Positions 34,709 through 44,022 are shown, numbered from the stretch's first letter. The stretch: DNA of 64,000 nt from UBA6522 sp965237785 (GCA_965237785.1 OZ250159.1:2790001-2854000), one strand, 5' to 3'. The notes: a model not told the origin generated them from the sequence alone. Program-made: numbers and translations.

Positions 34709-35288
34709 GAGACTTGCGGTTTTGGCGCTCGCCGCCGCCGCTACGCTGGCGCAGGCGCAGGACGAAGACCTGCGCGTCTCGCTCGACGCCGACTGGTCGT
34801 CATTCGACAGGCAGTCGAACACCATGGTGTTCAGTGGACTTCGCATCGCCCAGGGAGATTTTACGATCGAAGCCGACGACGCCGTGGCGTCGGACCTGGA
34901 TTTCGCCAGAAGCGATTGGAGCTTCAGCGGCAATGTACGCATCGGCGTGGGTACCGCGACCATCGAATCGGCTGAGGCGAACGTGATCTTCGAGACCCAT
35001 GAACTGCTCGTGGTTGAGCTACAGGGGGATCCGGCCGAGTTCCAGGATCGCAATGCCGAGCGCGCCGACCCCATCCGCGGGGGCGCTGCCACGCTCCGCT
35101 ATGACAGTGCCGAACGGACGCTGCGAATGACCGGGGGCGCCTGGCTCAGCGAAGGGCCCAATGAATTCACGGGCTGCAATCTGATCTACGATATCGACGA
35201 GAAGAAAATCACCTCGGGTTCGTCGGAGTGCGGGGAACCGGTCGTCATCACCATATTGCCCCCCTCGGACGATGCCGACTCGCCATGA
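34686..35288 (+). CDS. lptA: LPS transport periplasmic protein LptA
   Basis: LptA forms the periplasmic bridge that carries LPS to LptDE. The 200-residue precursor has a signal peptide ending A-Q-A-Q and a jellyroll (OstA) domain with repeated strands such as N-T-M-V-F-S-G-L-R-I-A-Q-G-D-F-T-I-E-A-D, W-S-F-S-G-N-V-R-I and T-L-R-Y-D-S-A-E-R-T-L-R-M. The start lies inside the lptC end and the stop overlaps the lptB start, so all three are coupled. A second cysteine pair near the C-terminus is not a general family feature. Confidence 0.93.
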   Translation: MVYLVRNKRLAVLALAAAATLAQAQDEDLRVSLDADWSSFDRQSNTMVFSGLRIAQGDFTIEADDAVASDLDFARSDWSFSGNVRIGVGTATIESAEANVIFETHELLVVELQGDPAEFQDRNAERADPIRGGAATLRYDSAERTLRMTGGAWLSEGPNEFTGCNLIYDIDEKKITSGSSECGEPVVITILPPSDDADSP

Positions 35289-36010
35289 ACAAACTCGAGG
35301 TGCTGGGCATCGCCAAGCGTTACCGTGCGCGCAAGGTCGTACAGGATCTTTCCATCTCGATCAAAAGCGGTGAAGTCGTCGGTCTGCTCGGGCCCAACGG
35401 CGCAGGCAAGACGACCGCGTTTTACATGATCGTCGGCCTGGTTCGCTGCGGCCGGGGAAAAATCATTCTGAACGGGCGTGACGTCACGCGATTGCCCGTG
35501 CACCGACGGGCTCGCCTCGGGCTGGGTTATCTGCCGCAAGAAGCATCGGTTTTCCGCAAGCTCAGCGTGGCCGACAACATTCGCGCCATCCTGCAGTTGC
35601 GCACCGACCTGCGCCGCGCCGAGCGGCAGCGGCTGATGGAAGAACTCATGGAGGAACTCCACATCGGTCACGTCCGGGACAATCTCGGGATCTCGCTGTC
35701 AGGCGGCGAACGAAGACGGGTCGAAATCGCCCGAACGCTGGCGGCCAATCCCAAGTTCATCCTCCTCGATGAACCGTTTGCGGGCGTCGACCCCATTTCG
35801 GTTATCGATATTCAGAGAATCATCCGTCATCTGAGCCAGCGGAACATCGGTGTACTGATTACCGACCACAATGTCCGCGAGACGCTGGGAATCTGCGGGC
35901 GGGCGTATATTCTCAACAATGGCGCGTTGATGGCGTCCGGAACCCCGGTCGATCTCCTGACCAACCAGAACGTACGCGATGTCTACCTCGGGGAGGGTTT
36001 TTCGCTTTAG
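35285..36010 (+). CDS. lptB: LPS export ABC transporter ATP-binding protein
   Basis: LptB powers LPS extraction from the inner membrane with LptFG. The 241-residue product has Walker A G-P-N-G-A-G-K-T-T near 40, the Q-loop region L-G-Y-L-P-Q-E-A-S-V-F-R-K-L, signature L-S-G-G-E-R-R-R-V-E-I-A-R, Walker B F-I-L-L-D-E-P-F-A-G-V-D-P and the switch T-D-H-N-V-R-E-T-L. The ATG at 35285 overlaps the lptA stop and begins M-N-K-L as in homologues. rpoN starts nine bases after it. Confidence 0.98.
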   Translation: MNKLEVLGIAKRYRARKVVQDLSISIKSGEVVGLLGPNGAGKTTAFYMIVGLVRCGRGKIILNGRDVTRLPVHRRARLGLGYLPQEASVFRKLSVADNIRAILQLRTDLRRAERQRLMEELMEELHIGHVRDNLGISLSGGERRRVEIARTLAANPKFILLDEPFAGVDPISVIDIQRIIRHLSQRNIGVLITDHNVRETLGICGRAYILNNGALMASGTPVDLLTNQNVRDVYLGEGFSL

Positions 36011-36019
36011 CGACTCAAC

Positions 36020-37426
36020 ATGTTGAAACCGGCCTTACAGCTCAGGACAACGCAGCAGTTGACGATGACACCGCATCTGCAGCAGGCCATTCGATTGTTG
36101 CTGCTGCCCATCGCGGACCTGCACGCGGTTATTCAGGAGGCTCTGGACGAAAACGTGATGCTCGAGGCCGAACAAGGCGACACCGCCGCGGCCGAGCCGG
36201 AGTCGGATGACAACTACGAGTCCGATGCCCAGAGCGCGGTGGATGAAGGCGACCTGCCCGACGAATGGATGGACACCACCGGACCGGCGGACAACCCGAC
36301 GAATCCCGCGACCGAAGGCCTGTTCGAGTATGCCGACCGCTCGGAGGAAACGCTTCTCGACCACTTGCTGTGGCAACTGGAGCTGGAAAACCTGGATCGG
36401 CGCACAACGGCAATCGGACAGGCGATTATCGACGCCATCAACGACGACGGGTACCTGACCGACGATACAGCGACCATTCAGTCCACGCTGGCACCGGACG
36501 TGCTCGCCGGGGAGGACGAGATCGAGGCGGTCATCGAACTCGTGCAGCGCCTGGATCCCGCCGGCGTGGGCGCTCGCTCGGTCAGCGAATCGGTGCTCCT
36601 GCAGTTGGCGCAACTCGACCCCTCAACGCCCTTTCTGGAACTCGCCCGAACCATCGCCCGGGAACACCTGGAACTTGTCGCGGCACGGCAGTCCAGCCTG
36701 TTGAAGCGGCGGTTGCAGGCATCCGGGGAAGCCGTGGAGAGTGCCCTGCTTCTGGTCCGCGCTTGCCATCCGCGCCCGGGTGCGGCCATCTACGCCCCGG
36801 CCGCCGAGTACGTGATACCGGACGTCCATGTGCGCCGCAGCGACGGCAAGTGGATGGTGGAGTTGAACTCTTCGGTCACGCCCAGGCTGCGGGTCAATCA
36901 GGCCTACGCGGGGGCGCTGCGGCGCGATGGCGAGTTCAGCGTGCTCCGGGCCCAGTTGCAGGAGGCGAAGTGGCTCGTCCGAAGCCTCGAAATCCGCAAC
37001 GAGACCTTGATGAACGTCGCCACTGCCATCGTCGAGCGGCAGACCGGGTTCCTCGATCACGGTGAGGAGTACATGCGCCCGATGGTGCTTCGGGACATTG
37101 CCGATGCGATCGGCACGCACGAATCCACGGTCTCGCGCGTCACCGCCAACAAACACATGCACACGCCCCGGGGTATTATCGAGTTCAGGTATTTCTTCTC
37201 GAGTCATCTTGCCGCCGATGACGGCGATCGGTCATCCACCGCGGTGCGCGCCAAGATTCGCCGCCTGATCGTGGACGAGGTAGCCGGGAAACCATTGAGC
37301 GACAATCGGATCGCAGGCTTGCTTGCGGACGACGGCATCAAGGTCGCCCGCAGAACTGTGGCAAAGTATCGGGAAGCCATGAATATCCCGACTTCAAGTG
37401 AAAGGAAACGAGCCAGAACTGGCTAG
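36020..37426 (+). CDS. rpoN: RNA polymerase sigma-54 factor
   Basis: Sigma54 directs transcription from -24/-12 promoters with enhancer-binding ATPases. The 468-residue protein has the Gln/Leu-rich region I starting L-K-P-A-L-Q-L-R-T-T-Q-Q-L-T-M-T-P, an acidic region II (about 48-90), the core-binding region and the C-terminal DNA-binding half with an H-E-S-T-V-S-R helix and the RpoN box A-R-R-T-V-A-K-Y-R-E near the end. Downstream is hpf, as usual. No enhancer-binding protein is in the window. Confidence 0.98.
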   Translation: MLKPALQLRTTQQLTMTPHLQQAIRLLLLPIADLHAVIQEALDENVMLEAEQGDTAAAEPESDDNYESDAQSAVDEGDLPDEWMDTTGPADNPTNPATEGLFEYADRSEETLLDHLLWQLELENLDRRTTAIGQAIIDAINDDGYLTDDTATIQSTLAPDVLAGEDEIEAVIELVQRLDPAGVGARSVSESVLLQLAQLDPSTPFLELARTIAREHLELVAARQSSLLKRRLQASGEAVESALLLVRACHPRPGAAIYAPAAEYVIPDVHVRRSDGKWMVELNSSVTPRLRVNQAYAGALRRDGEFSVLRAQLQEAKWLVRSLEIRNETLMNVATAIVERQTGFLDHGEEYMRPMVLRDIADAIGTHESTVSRVTANKHMHTPRGIIEFRYFFSSHLAADDGDRSSTAVRAKIRRLIVDEVAGKPLSDNRIAGLLADDGIKVARRTVAKYREAMNIPTSSERKRARTG

Positions 37427-37435
37427 GAGAATTGT

Positions 37436-37756
37436 ATGCAGCTAAATGTCACGGGTCATCATGTGGAAGTTACCCCCGCGTTGCGCCGCTATGTCGGCGC
37501 CAAACTCGCCCGCCTCGAACGCCACTTCGACCATGTGAGCGATATTCACTGCATATTGACCGTCGAGAAGCTGTCCCACAAGGCCGAGGCCACGGTGCAT
37601 CTCGGGGGCGGAACGATTCACGCCGATGCCGTCGCCGAGGGCATGTTCGCCGCGGTCGACGGATTGGTCGACAAACTTGACCGCCAGGTCAAGAAGCACA
37701 AGGAAAAGTTGACGGACCGCCACGGCAGGCGCGCCGGCAAACAGCGGTTTGGATAA
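37436..37756 (+). CDS. hpf: Ribosome hibernation-promoting factor
   Basis: HPF binds the 30S decoding site and forms inactive 100S ribosomes in stationary phase. The 106-residue short-form protein begins M-Q-L-N-V-T-G-H-H-V-E-V-T, has L-E-R-H-F-D-H-V and the conserved A-D-A-V-A-E-G-M-F-A-A-V-D-G-L-V-D-K-L-D helix, then a basic tail. It follows rpoN by nine bases. ptsN, which normally comes next, is absent; rapZ follows after 74 nt. Confidence 0.95.
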   Translation: MQLNVTGHHVEVTPALRRYVGAKLARLERHFDHVSDIHCILTVEKLSHKAEATVHLGGGTIHADAVAEGMFAAVDGLVDKLDRQVKKHKEKLTDRHGRRAGKQRFG

Positions 37757-37830
37757 CCGCCTGTCCGGCGGCCACCGGGACACTGGTTCGGCGGGAGGAG
37801 CGCGAATCCGGAATCAACCGCGGAGGGGAG

Positions 37831-38682
37831 ATGCGGCTGGTAATCATTAGCGGACTTTCGGGATCCGGCAAAAGTGTTGCCCTCAACGCCCTGGAGGATG
37901 CGGGCTATTACTGTATCGACAACATTCCCGTGGCGCTGCTGCAGTCGTTCGTGGACGAAATCCTGCCGAGGCGGGATCCGGCATTCCAGCAGTTGGCGCT
38001 GGGCGTGGATGCGCGCAACGCGCCGGACATTCCGCGCCTTCCTGCTCAAATAACGGACCTGCGCAATGCGGGTATCCCGTGCGAAGTGATTTTCCTGCAG
38101 GCCGGCGAGGACATCCTGCTGTCGCGGTTCAGCGAAACCCGGCGCAAGCACCCGCTGACCACGGATCAGGTCAGCTTGACGGAGGCGCTGGCACAGGAAC
38201 GCAAACTGCTTGGACCGATCGTCAACATCGCCGACCTGGTGGTGGATACCAGCGGGATGAGCGTCCACGACCTGCGGGAGTTGATCGACCACCGCGTCGC
38301 AAGCCGGGAAGAAGGCAAGCTGTCGATCTTGCTGGAGTCCTTCGGCTACAAGCACGGGCTGCCGCCCGAGGCCGACTTTGTGTTCGATGTTCGCTGCCTC
38401 CCGAATCCTTACTGGCAACCCAGGTTGCGCCCGTTGAGCGGGCGCGACCGCGCGGTGAGGGAATTTCTGCAGGGTCAGCCGCGCGTCCGGGAGATGGTTG
38501 GCGACATCACCGCGTTCCTGCGGCGCTGGATACCTCGCTACAAGGACTCGCAGCGCGCCTACCTCACGGTGGCGATCGGTTGCACCGGCGGCCAGCATCG
38601 TTCCGTGTACGTCGCCGACGCCGTGGCGGAAAGGTTACCGCCCTCAGACATCGTACAGACGCGGCATCACCAACTCTCATGA
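37831..38682 (+). CDS. rapZ: RNase adapter protein RapZ
   Basis: RapZ (YvcJ family) controls GlmS synthesis by presenting the sRNA GlmZ to RNase E in enterobacteria; outside them its targets are less certain. The 283-residue product has Walker A G-L-S-G-S-G-K-S near the start, Walker-B-like residues near V-V-D-T-S, and the conserved C-terminal G-C-T-G-G-Q-H-R-S-V-Y-V region. A GGAGGGGAG ribosome site precedes the ATG. The neighbouring PTS-Ntr genes ptsN and npr are both missing. Confidence 0.96.
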   Translation: MRLVIISGLSGSGKSVALNALEDAGYYCIDNIPVALLQSFVDEILPRRDPAFQQLALGVDARNAPDIPRLPAQITDLRNAGIPCEVIFLQAGEDILLSRFSETRRKHPLTTDQVSLTEALAQERKLLGPIVNIADLVVDTSGMSVHDLRELIDHRVASREEGKLSILLESFGYKHGLPPEADFVFDVRCLPNPYWQPRLRPLSGRDRAVREFLQGQPRVREMVGDITAFLRRWIPRYKDSQRAYLTVAIGCTGGQHRSVYVADAVAERLPPSDIVQTRHHQLS

Positions 38683-38728
38683 TCCCGTCACGGCGCGCGT
38701 ATCGGCGGACGCAGCAGGCGTTGCTCGA

Positions 38729-40027
38729 CTAACCGCGAACCGAAAAGCTGCTCTCGGCGTCAATTTCGCGCAGCCGCGAAAACGCCCCCGTGTCTATCGT
38801 CAGATTCGTGTAGTGCCCGGTGAACTGCAGCGGCCTGGCATCCTGGTCGTTACCGCCCTCGCATGCATCGACAATTTCGGCCATCAACGCACCGGCGACA
38901 CCGGCGTTCTTGAACTGGTTGCCGCTTGTCCCCACGGCCATGTAGAAGCCGCCCAGATCGGATTTGTCATAGATGGGCGTCCAGTCGTCGGAAACATCGT
39001 ACAAGTCGACCACGCCGACGCCGGTATTGCTGATTGGAATCGACGGTATGCGTTTGCACAGGCGAAATACCTGGGTCTGCCATTGCAGTTCCGAAAGGTT
39101 CCGATCAAAGTCATCCGGGTCATCGATCCACGTCTTCTCATCGCAGGCCGGGTCGCCTGACCCAACGGAAATCCTGTTACCTGGCTCGGGCTTGAAGTAG
39201 ACGCCGACATTGGTATCCGATGTGACGATGCCGTCCTCCTCGAACGAAAATTCCTCCGGCGATGGCACATGGTGCACCTCACGCCGCAGCGCGCGAGTCT
39301 TGATCGACATGCCGTCCTCGACGCCCGCCATGCGGTTGATGACGAAGGAGTGAGGTCCTGCCGCGTTGATGACGATTCCGGCCGGGAACTCCTCGCCACC
39401 CTCCAATCTCACCCCGCGCACGCGTCCGGCTGACTTCAGAACTTCCGTTACGGTTCGCTTGAAAAGGAATCGGCCGCCGCTGGCTTCAACCGCACGCTGA
39501 AGATTCCGCGTCGCCAGTTGCGGGTCGTTGACGTAACCGGCAACGGGCGTAAATATCGCGCCGGCGAGCGGTTCTTCCTCGTCTTCCCAAAATGACGGGT
39601 CGTCGAAGCGTTTCGGCGGCGCGTGGCGTGCGCCGTCGTAGATCGGCAGTCGATCGAGCAACCGGTCGCGCGACCATTCCTCGAAGGGAATCCCGATCGA
39701 TCGGTAATGATTTAGCAGTTCCTGCCGGTCGTCCGCCGACGTCTTGATGACCAAATGCCCGGATTGAATGTACCTGGCGTGGTCGGTCGGCGTCTCCAGG
39801 CCGAGAAAGGACTCCCAATTCTTCCAGTAGTGGTAGCCTTCGAACGCCAGCTTGATGCTGTTTGCCGTCGAATAGGAGAACCTCACCACCGCGCACGAAT
39901 TCGAGGTGGAGCCAAAACCGGCCGCGGGATGCTTGTCGACGTTCAGGGTCCGATAACCCTTGCGGCAAAGATGCAACGCAATGGCGCAACCGATCACGCC
40001 GGCTCCGATGATGATGACTTTGTTCAC
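38729..40027 (-). CDS. FAD-dependent oxidoreductase of the DAO/sarcosine oxidase family
   Basis: The 432-residue protein begins with the FAD-binding motif I-I-I-G-A-G-V-I-G-C-A-I-A-L-H-L and E/D-acceptor V-D-K-H, typical of the D-amino acid oxidase superfamily, and has the second FAD region G-G-F-Y-M-A-V-G-T-S-G-N-Q-F-K-N-A-G-V-A-G near the C-terminus. Proteins like it oxidise secondary or tertiary amines such as sarcosine, dimethylglycine or glycine betaine derivatives, or D-amino acids. No companion subunit or folate enzyme lies nearby, so the substrate is open. It is convergent with rapZ and downstream of pyk. Confidence 0.85.
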   Translation of the reverse strand: MNKVIIIGAGVIGCAIALHLCRKGYRTLNVDKHPAAGFGSTSNSCAVVRFSYSTANSIKLAFEGYHYWKNWESFLGLETPTDHARYIQSGHLVIKTSADDRQELLNHYRSIGIPFEEWSRDRLLDRLPIYDGARHAPPKRFDDPSFWEDEEEPLAGAIFTPVAGYVNDPQLATRNLQRAVEASGGRFLFKRTVTEVLKSAGRVRGVRLEGGEEFPAGIVINAAGPHSFVINRMAGVEDGMSIKTRALRREVHHVPSPEEFSFEEDGIVTSDTNVGVYFKPEPGNRISVGSGDPACDEKTWIDDPDDFDRNLSELQWQTQVFRLCKRIPSIPISNTGVGVVDLYDVSDDWTPIYDKSDLGGFYMAVGTSGNQFKNAGVAGALMAEIVDACEGGNDQDARPLQFTGHYTNLTIDTGAFSRLREIDAESSFSVRG

Positions 40028-40085
40028 GCCAGCGATCCCCCACGGCTCCGGTCATCGGCCATGCTGTCCGGCACGTGCCTGCCCT

Positions 40086-41621
40086 CTAGGCCCTGATCTG
40101 GCGCGACAGCTTCCAGCGCTCGGCGATTCCGGCAGCGTCGGAAGTCGTGCCGATATCGGCCTCGCCACCGACCGTGAGAATCTGCAAGGTATTCGTTTCA
40201 CCGGAAACGCCTCGCTGACCGCCGGCGGTGAACAGGACCAGATCCCCCGGGCGCACAATCCGCTCGGAAGCGAGCACTTGAATCGCAGCCCGATAGACCT
40301 CGCCGGGCTCAGTTTGTATCACGTCGAACGTGGCTGGATAGACGCCGCGATAGAGCGTTACGCGGCGGCGCGTTGATTCGTGCCGAGTGAAGGCAAAGAT
40401 CGGGATGTCGCTGCGCACTCTCGACATCCACAATGCGGTGGATCCGGACTCCGTAAACGCGATGATCGCCTTGACGTTCAGGTGGTTGGCCGTATACATC
40501 GCCGCCATGGCAACGGCCTCGTCGACCCGGCTGAACAGCACCTCCGGCATATAGCTCTTCGGCCGCCGCACGGTTTCGTGCCGCTCCGCGCCGACGCACA
40601 ACGAACTCATGGTCCGCAACGCCTCCGCGGGGTAGTGACCGATGGCCGTTTCGGCGGACAGCATGACCGCATCCGTGCCATCCATGACCGCGTTGGCGAC
40701 ATCGGAGACTTCCGCGCGCGTTGGCGACGGATTGTTGATCATGGACTCCAGCATTTGCGTGGCCGTAATGCACACTTTATTGCGATTGCGCGTCTTCATG
40801 ATGAGCCCTTTCTGAAGGCTCGTCATCGACGCATAGCCGACTTCAACCGCCAGATCGCCGCGCGCCACCATGATCACGTCGCTGGCGCCGATGATTTCGT
40901 CGATGTTTTCCACGGCTTCCGCGCGCTCGATCTTGGCGACGATTAAACCGTGCCCGCCAGCCTCGCGCAGCAATTGCCGCGCCTCCTCGATGTCGGCGGC
41001 ATTCCGGGCGAAGGATACCGAGACATAGTCCATCGCCAATCGAGCCGCCAGGCGGATATCCGACCTGTCCTTATCCGTCAGCGCCGGAGCAGACAATCCA
41101 CCGCCCCCTTTGTTCAAGCCCTTCTTGTTGGTTAACGTGCCGCCGCGCTGTACCCAGCAGCGCACTTCGCTTCCGTCGACATCGTGCACTTCGAGGACAA
41201 TCTGGCCGTCGTCGAGAAGCAGCATGTCTCCGGGGATGACATCGTGGACGAGATCACGGTACTCGACGCCAACCCGAGACTCGTCGCCGGGGCCGGCGTC
41301 CGGGGCGGTATCGAGCACGAACTCCTGCCCATCGCGGAGCACCGCCACACCTTTCGCGAATCGCTCGATACGGATCTTTGGGCCCTGCAGGTCGCACATG
41401 AGTCCCACGTCGCGCCCGATGCGTGCGGAGATGGTGCGAACCAACTCCGCTCGATTCGAGTGCTGCTCCGAAGTGCCGTGAGAGAAATTGAGCCTGAGCA
41501 CGTCGACGCCGGCGAGGAGCAACGATTCCATCACGCGCGGGTCGTCAGTCGCCGGCCCCAATGTGGCGACGATCTTGGTTCGACGCCTGAATTCGACAGT
41601 CTCGGAAGATTCCACCAACAA
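40086..41621 (-). CDS. pyk: Pyruvate kinase
   Basis: Pyruvate kinase makes ATP and pyruvate from PEP. The 511-residue product carries T-K-I-V-A-T-L-G-P near the N-terminus, R-L-N-F-S-H-G, D-L-Q-G-P-K-I-R, the active-site M-V-A-R-G-D-L-A-V-E-V (short form of the M-V-A-R-G-D-L-G motif), K-V-C-I-T-A-T-Q-M-L-E-S-M and A-E-V-S-D-V-A-N-A-V. A C-terminal extension of about 25 residues makes it slightly longer than usual. It lies in the glycolytic run tkt-gapA-pgk-pyk on the minus strand, 44 nt after pgk. Confidence 0.97.
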   Translation of the reverse strand: MLVESSETVEFRRRTKIVATLGPATDDPRVMESLLLAGVDVLRLNFSHGTSEQHSNRAELVRTISARIGRDVGLMCDLQGPKIRIERFAKGVAVLRDGQEFVLDTAPDAGPGDESRVGVEYRDLVHDVIPGDMLLLDDGQIVLEVHDVDGSEVRCWVQRGGTLTNKKGLNKGGGGLSAPALTDKDRSDIRLAARLAMDYVSVSFARNAADIEEARQLLREAGGHGLIVAKIERAEAVENIDEIIGASDVIMVARGDLAVEVGYASMTSLQKGLIMKTRNRNKVCITATQMLESMINNPSPTRAEVSDVANAVMDGTDAVMLSAETAIGHYPAEALRTMSSLCVGAERHETVRRPKSYMPEVLFSRVDEAVAMAAMYTANHLNVKAIIAFTESGSTALWMSRVRSDIPIFAFTRHESTRRRVTLYRGVYPATFDVIQTEPGEVYRAAIQVLASERIVRPGDLVLFTAGGQRGVSGETNTLQILTVGGEADIGTTSDAAGIAERWKLSRQIRA

Positions 41622-41665
41622 CTCCCTGGTTCCAGTGCGCCACTATACCGCAGCCGTGCCGCGGC

Positions 41666-42853
41666 TCAGTTGTCCCGCTGGTCTCGGGCCCGCGCCTCAA
41701 GCACGGCCACGGCGGGTAGCTCCTTACCTTCCAGAAATTCGAGAAAGGCACCGCCGCCCGTGGAAAGGTACGAGATCCCGTCGACGACACCGAACCGATG
41801 GACGGCCGCCAGGGTGTCGCCGCCGGCGGCGATGGAGAATGCAGCGCTCGCGGCGACGGCGTTCGAGATCGCTTCGGTCCCACGGGAGAACTCCGGATGC
41901 TCGAAGACGCCCACCGGTCCGTTCCATAGAATGGTGCGCGCCTGGTGCAAACGTCGCGAGTATTCCGCCGCGGTCCGCGGGCCGATATCGAGAATCATGT
42001 CATCTTCCCCAACCTGATCGACGGCCCGGATCGTGCCCCGGACAGTCTCGTCCAGGGACTCGGCCACGACCGCATCCGACGGCAAGGGAATGTCCGCGGC
42101 GCCGAACTCGCCTGCCAGCAGCCGGCGAGCGAATGCCAACATCTCCGGCTCGTGCAGTGAGCGTCCGACCGGGTGGCCGGCCGCCGCAAGCAAGGTATTG
42201 GCGATGCCGCCGCCGAGGATGAGTTGGTCCACCTTGCCGGCCAGCGTGCGCAACACTTCGAGCTTGGTCGAGACCTTTGAGCCTCCCACGATGGCGACGG
42301 TGGGTGGCTCGGGGCGATCCAGTGCGGCCGACAGCGCCTCCAGTTCCCGGACCAGCAGCGGCCCGGCGCACGCCACCGGCGCCAGGCGCGCCACGCCATG
42401 GGTACTCGCGTGGGCGCGGTGAGCCGAAGCAAAGGCGTCCATGACGAAAATGTCGCATAACCCGGCCATGCGAGCGGCCAATTCATCGTCATCGGCTTTC
42501 TCGCCGCGCTGGAATCGCACGTTCTCGAGCAGCACCGCCTGCCCCGGCTCGACCTCGACGCCCTGTGCCCAGGAATTCACCAGGGGAACCGGGCGGCCCA
42601 TCAGCTCACCGAGACGGCGAGCCACCGGGGCCAGGGAAAATGCTTCGCTGAACCGACCCTCCTCCGGTCGTCCCAGGTGGGACATCAGGATCACGCGCGC
42701 ACCGTGTTCCAGGGCCAGCTCGATGGTCGGCAGCGCGGCCAGCAGCCGTGCGTCGCTGGCCACGGCGCCGTCCTTGATCGGCGTATTCAGATCCTCGCGA
42801 ATCAACACCCGCCGGCCCGCGAGCGGGAGGTCCGTCATTCGCTGGACGGGCAT
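41666..42853 (-). CDS. pgk: Phosphoglycerate kinase
   Basis: PGK interconverts 1,3-bisphosphoglycerate and 3-phosphoglycerate with ATP formation. The 395-residue product shows R-E-D-L-N-T-P, S-H-L-G-R-P, G-P-L-L-V-R-E-L, I-V-G-G-S-K-V-S-T-K, G-G-G-I-A-N-T and the closing A-A-G-G-D-T-L-A-A and S-T-G-G-G-A. It begins M-P-V-Q-R-M-T-D-L, parallel to the E. coli start. A 158-nt gap, mostly a 12-bp tandem repeat, separates it from gapA. Confidence 0.98.
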   Translation of the reverse strand: MPVQRMTDLPLAGRRVLIREDLNTPIKDGAVASDARLLAALPTIELALEHGARVILMSHLGRPEEGRFSEAFSLAPVARRLGELMGRPVPLVNSWAQGVEVEPGQAVLLENVRFQRGEKADDDELAARMAGLCDIFVMDAFASAHRAHASTHGVARLAPVACAGPLLVRELEALSAALDRPEPPTVAIVGGSKVSTKLEVLRTLAGKVDQLILGGGIANTLLAAAGHPVGRSLHEPEMLAFARRLLAGEFGAADIPLPSDAVVAESLDETVRGTIRAVDQVGEDDMILDIGPRTAAEYSRRLHQARTILWNGPVGVFEHPEFSRGTEAISNAVAASAAFSIAAGGDTLAAVHRFGVVDGISYLSTGGGAFLEFLEGKELPAVAVLEARARDQRDN

Positions 42854-42868
42854 CGCTTACGGGCTGCC

Positions 42869-42964
42869 GGGGCGCAAAGTGGGGCGCCTGCCGGGGCGCA
42901 TCCCGCGGCGCATCCCGCGGCGCATCCCGCGGCGCATGCCCGGGCGCATGCCGGGGCGCAACGC
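42869..42964. repeat. Eight-unit 12-bp tandem repeat between gapA and pgk
   Basis: Eight consecutive 12-bp units of the type GCGGCGCATCCC fill 96 bp. The three middle units are nearly identical; the flanking ones diverge at one to four positions. The array lies 15 nt upstream of the pgk start and 47 nt after gapA on the transcribed strand. It is G+C-rich, so the transcript would be strongly structured there. No spacer-repeat alternation is present, so it is not CRISPR. Confidence 0.92.
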
Positions 42965-43011
42965 AGGCAGACCGAACGGGCCTACTGCCGACGCCATCGG
43001 TCGAGTTCCTC

Positions 43012-44022
43012 TCAGCCTGCGTTGGCAAACGCCAGCGTGGTATCGAGCATGCGATTGGAGAAGCCCCACTCGTTGTCGTACCAGGCGCAAACCTTGACCA
43101 GATTCCCCGCGACCTTGGTCAAACCGGCGTCGTATACGGACGAGGCCGGGTAGTGGTTGTAGTCGATGGAGACCAGGGGCTCGTCGTTGTAGGCCAGCAC
43201 ACCCGCCATTTCCCCTTCACTGGCGGCCCGGACCGCGTCGTGCAACTCCTCGACCGACGTTTCCCGCGTACTGATGAACGAAAGATCCACCACCGAAACA
43301 TTGATCGTGGGCACGCGGATCGAGAATCCGTCCAGGCGACCGTCGAGTTCCGGAAGCACCAAACCGACCGCGGCGGCGGCGCCGGTCTTGGTGGGGATCA
43401 TCGACTGGGTCGCGGAGCGGGCCCTTCGCAAGTCCTTGTGATACACGTCGGAGAGGACCTGGTCGTTGGTATAGGCGTGAATGGTGGTCATCAGGCCCTG
43501 CTCGATACCCACCGCTTCGTGCAGAACCTTGGCAAGCGGCGCCAGGCAATTGGTGGTGCAGGAGGCGTTGGAAATGACCTGATGAGACGAGTTCAGGATA
43601 TGGTGATTGACACCGTATACGACGGTTGCATCCGTGTCGGTACCCGCGGGCGCGGACACCACGACTTTCTTCGCGCCGGCCCGCAGGTGCGCGGACGCCT
43701 TGTCCTTGGTTCTGAACAGACCCGTGCACTCCAGCACGATGTCCACGCCCAAATCCTTCCAGGGCAGATTGGCGGGGTTGCGCTCCGCGAATACCTTCAC
43801 GGGATCGCCGTCGACGATGAGTTCTCCGTCGCCGACGTCGACCTGGAACGGGAATCGTCCGTGAGCGGAATCGTAGCGGGTCAGATGGGCGTTGGACTGG
43901 GCGTCGCCGAGATCGTTGACGGCAACGATCCGCATCTCGCTGCGCTTGCCCGATTCGTAGAGTGCCCTCAGCACCATTCGGCCGATGCGGCCGTATCCGT
44001 TGATCGCAAGTCTCACGGGCAT
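43012..44022 (-). CDS. gapA: Glyceraldehyde-3-phosphate dehydrogenase
   Basis: GAPDH oxidises and phosphorylates glyceraldehyde-3-phosphate using NAD(P). The 336-residue product has I-N-G-Y-G-R-I-G-R at 7-15, the catalytic S-N-A-S-C-T-T-N-C near 152-160, T-T-I-H-A-Y-T, P-T-K-T-G-A-A-A-A-V and the C-terminal W-Y-D-N-E-W-G-F-S-N-R-M. V-N-D-L-G at the adenosine pocket retains an acidic residue, suggesting NAD preference. It follows tkt by 54 nt. Confidence 0.98.
   Translation of the reverse strand: MPVRLAINGYGRIGRMVLRALYESGKRSEMRIVAVNDLGDAQSNAHLTRYDSAHGRFPFQVDVGDGELIVDGDPVKVFAERNPANLPWKDLGVDIVLECTGLFRTKDKASAHLRAGAKKVVVSAPAGTDTDATVVYGVNHHILNSSHQVISNASCTTNCLAPLAKVLHEAVGIEQGLMTTIHAYTNDQVLSDVYHKDLRRARSATQSMIPTKTGAAAAVGLVLPELDGRLDGFSIRVPTINVSVVDLSFISTRETSVEELHDAVRAASEGEMAGVLAYNDEPLVSIDYNHYPASSVYDAGLTKVAGNLVKVCAWYDNEWGFSNRMLDTTLAFANAG

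Noticed and set aside
42869..42964. Possible CRISPR array or coding repeat
   Set aside because: Units are contiguous 12-mers with no spacers, and frames through them give only Arg/Gly/Met or Ala/His low complexity.
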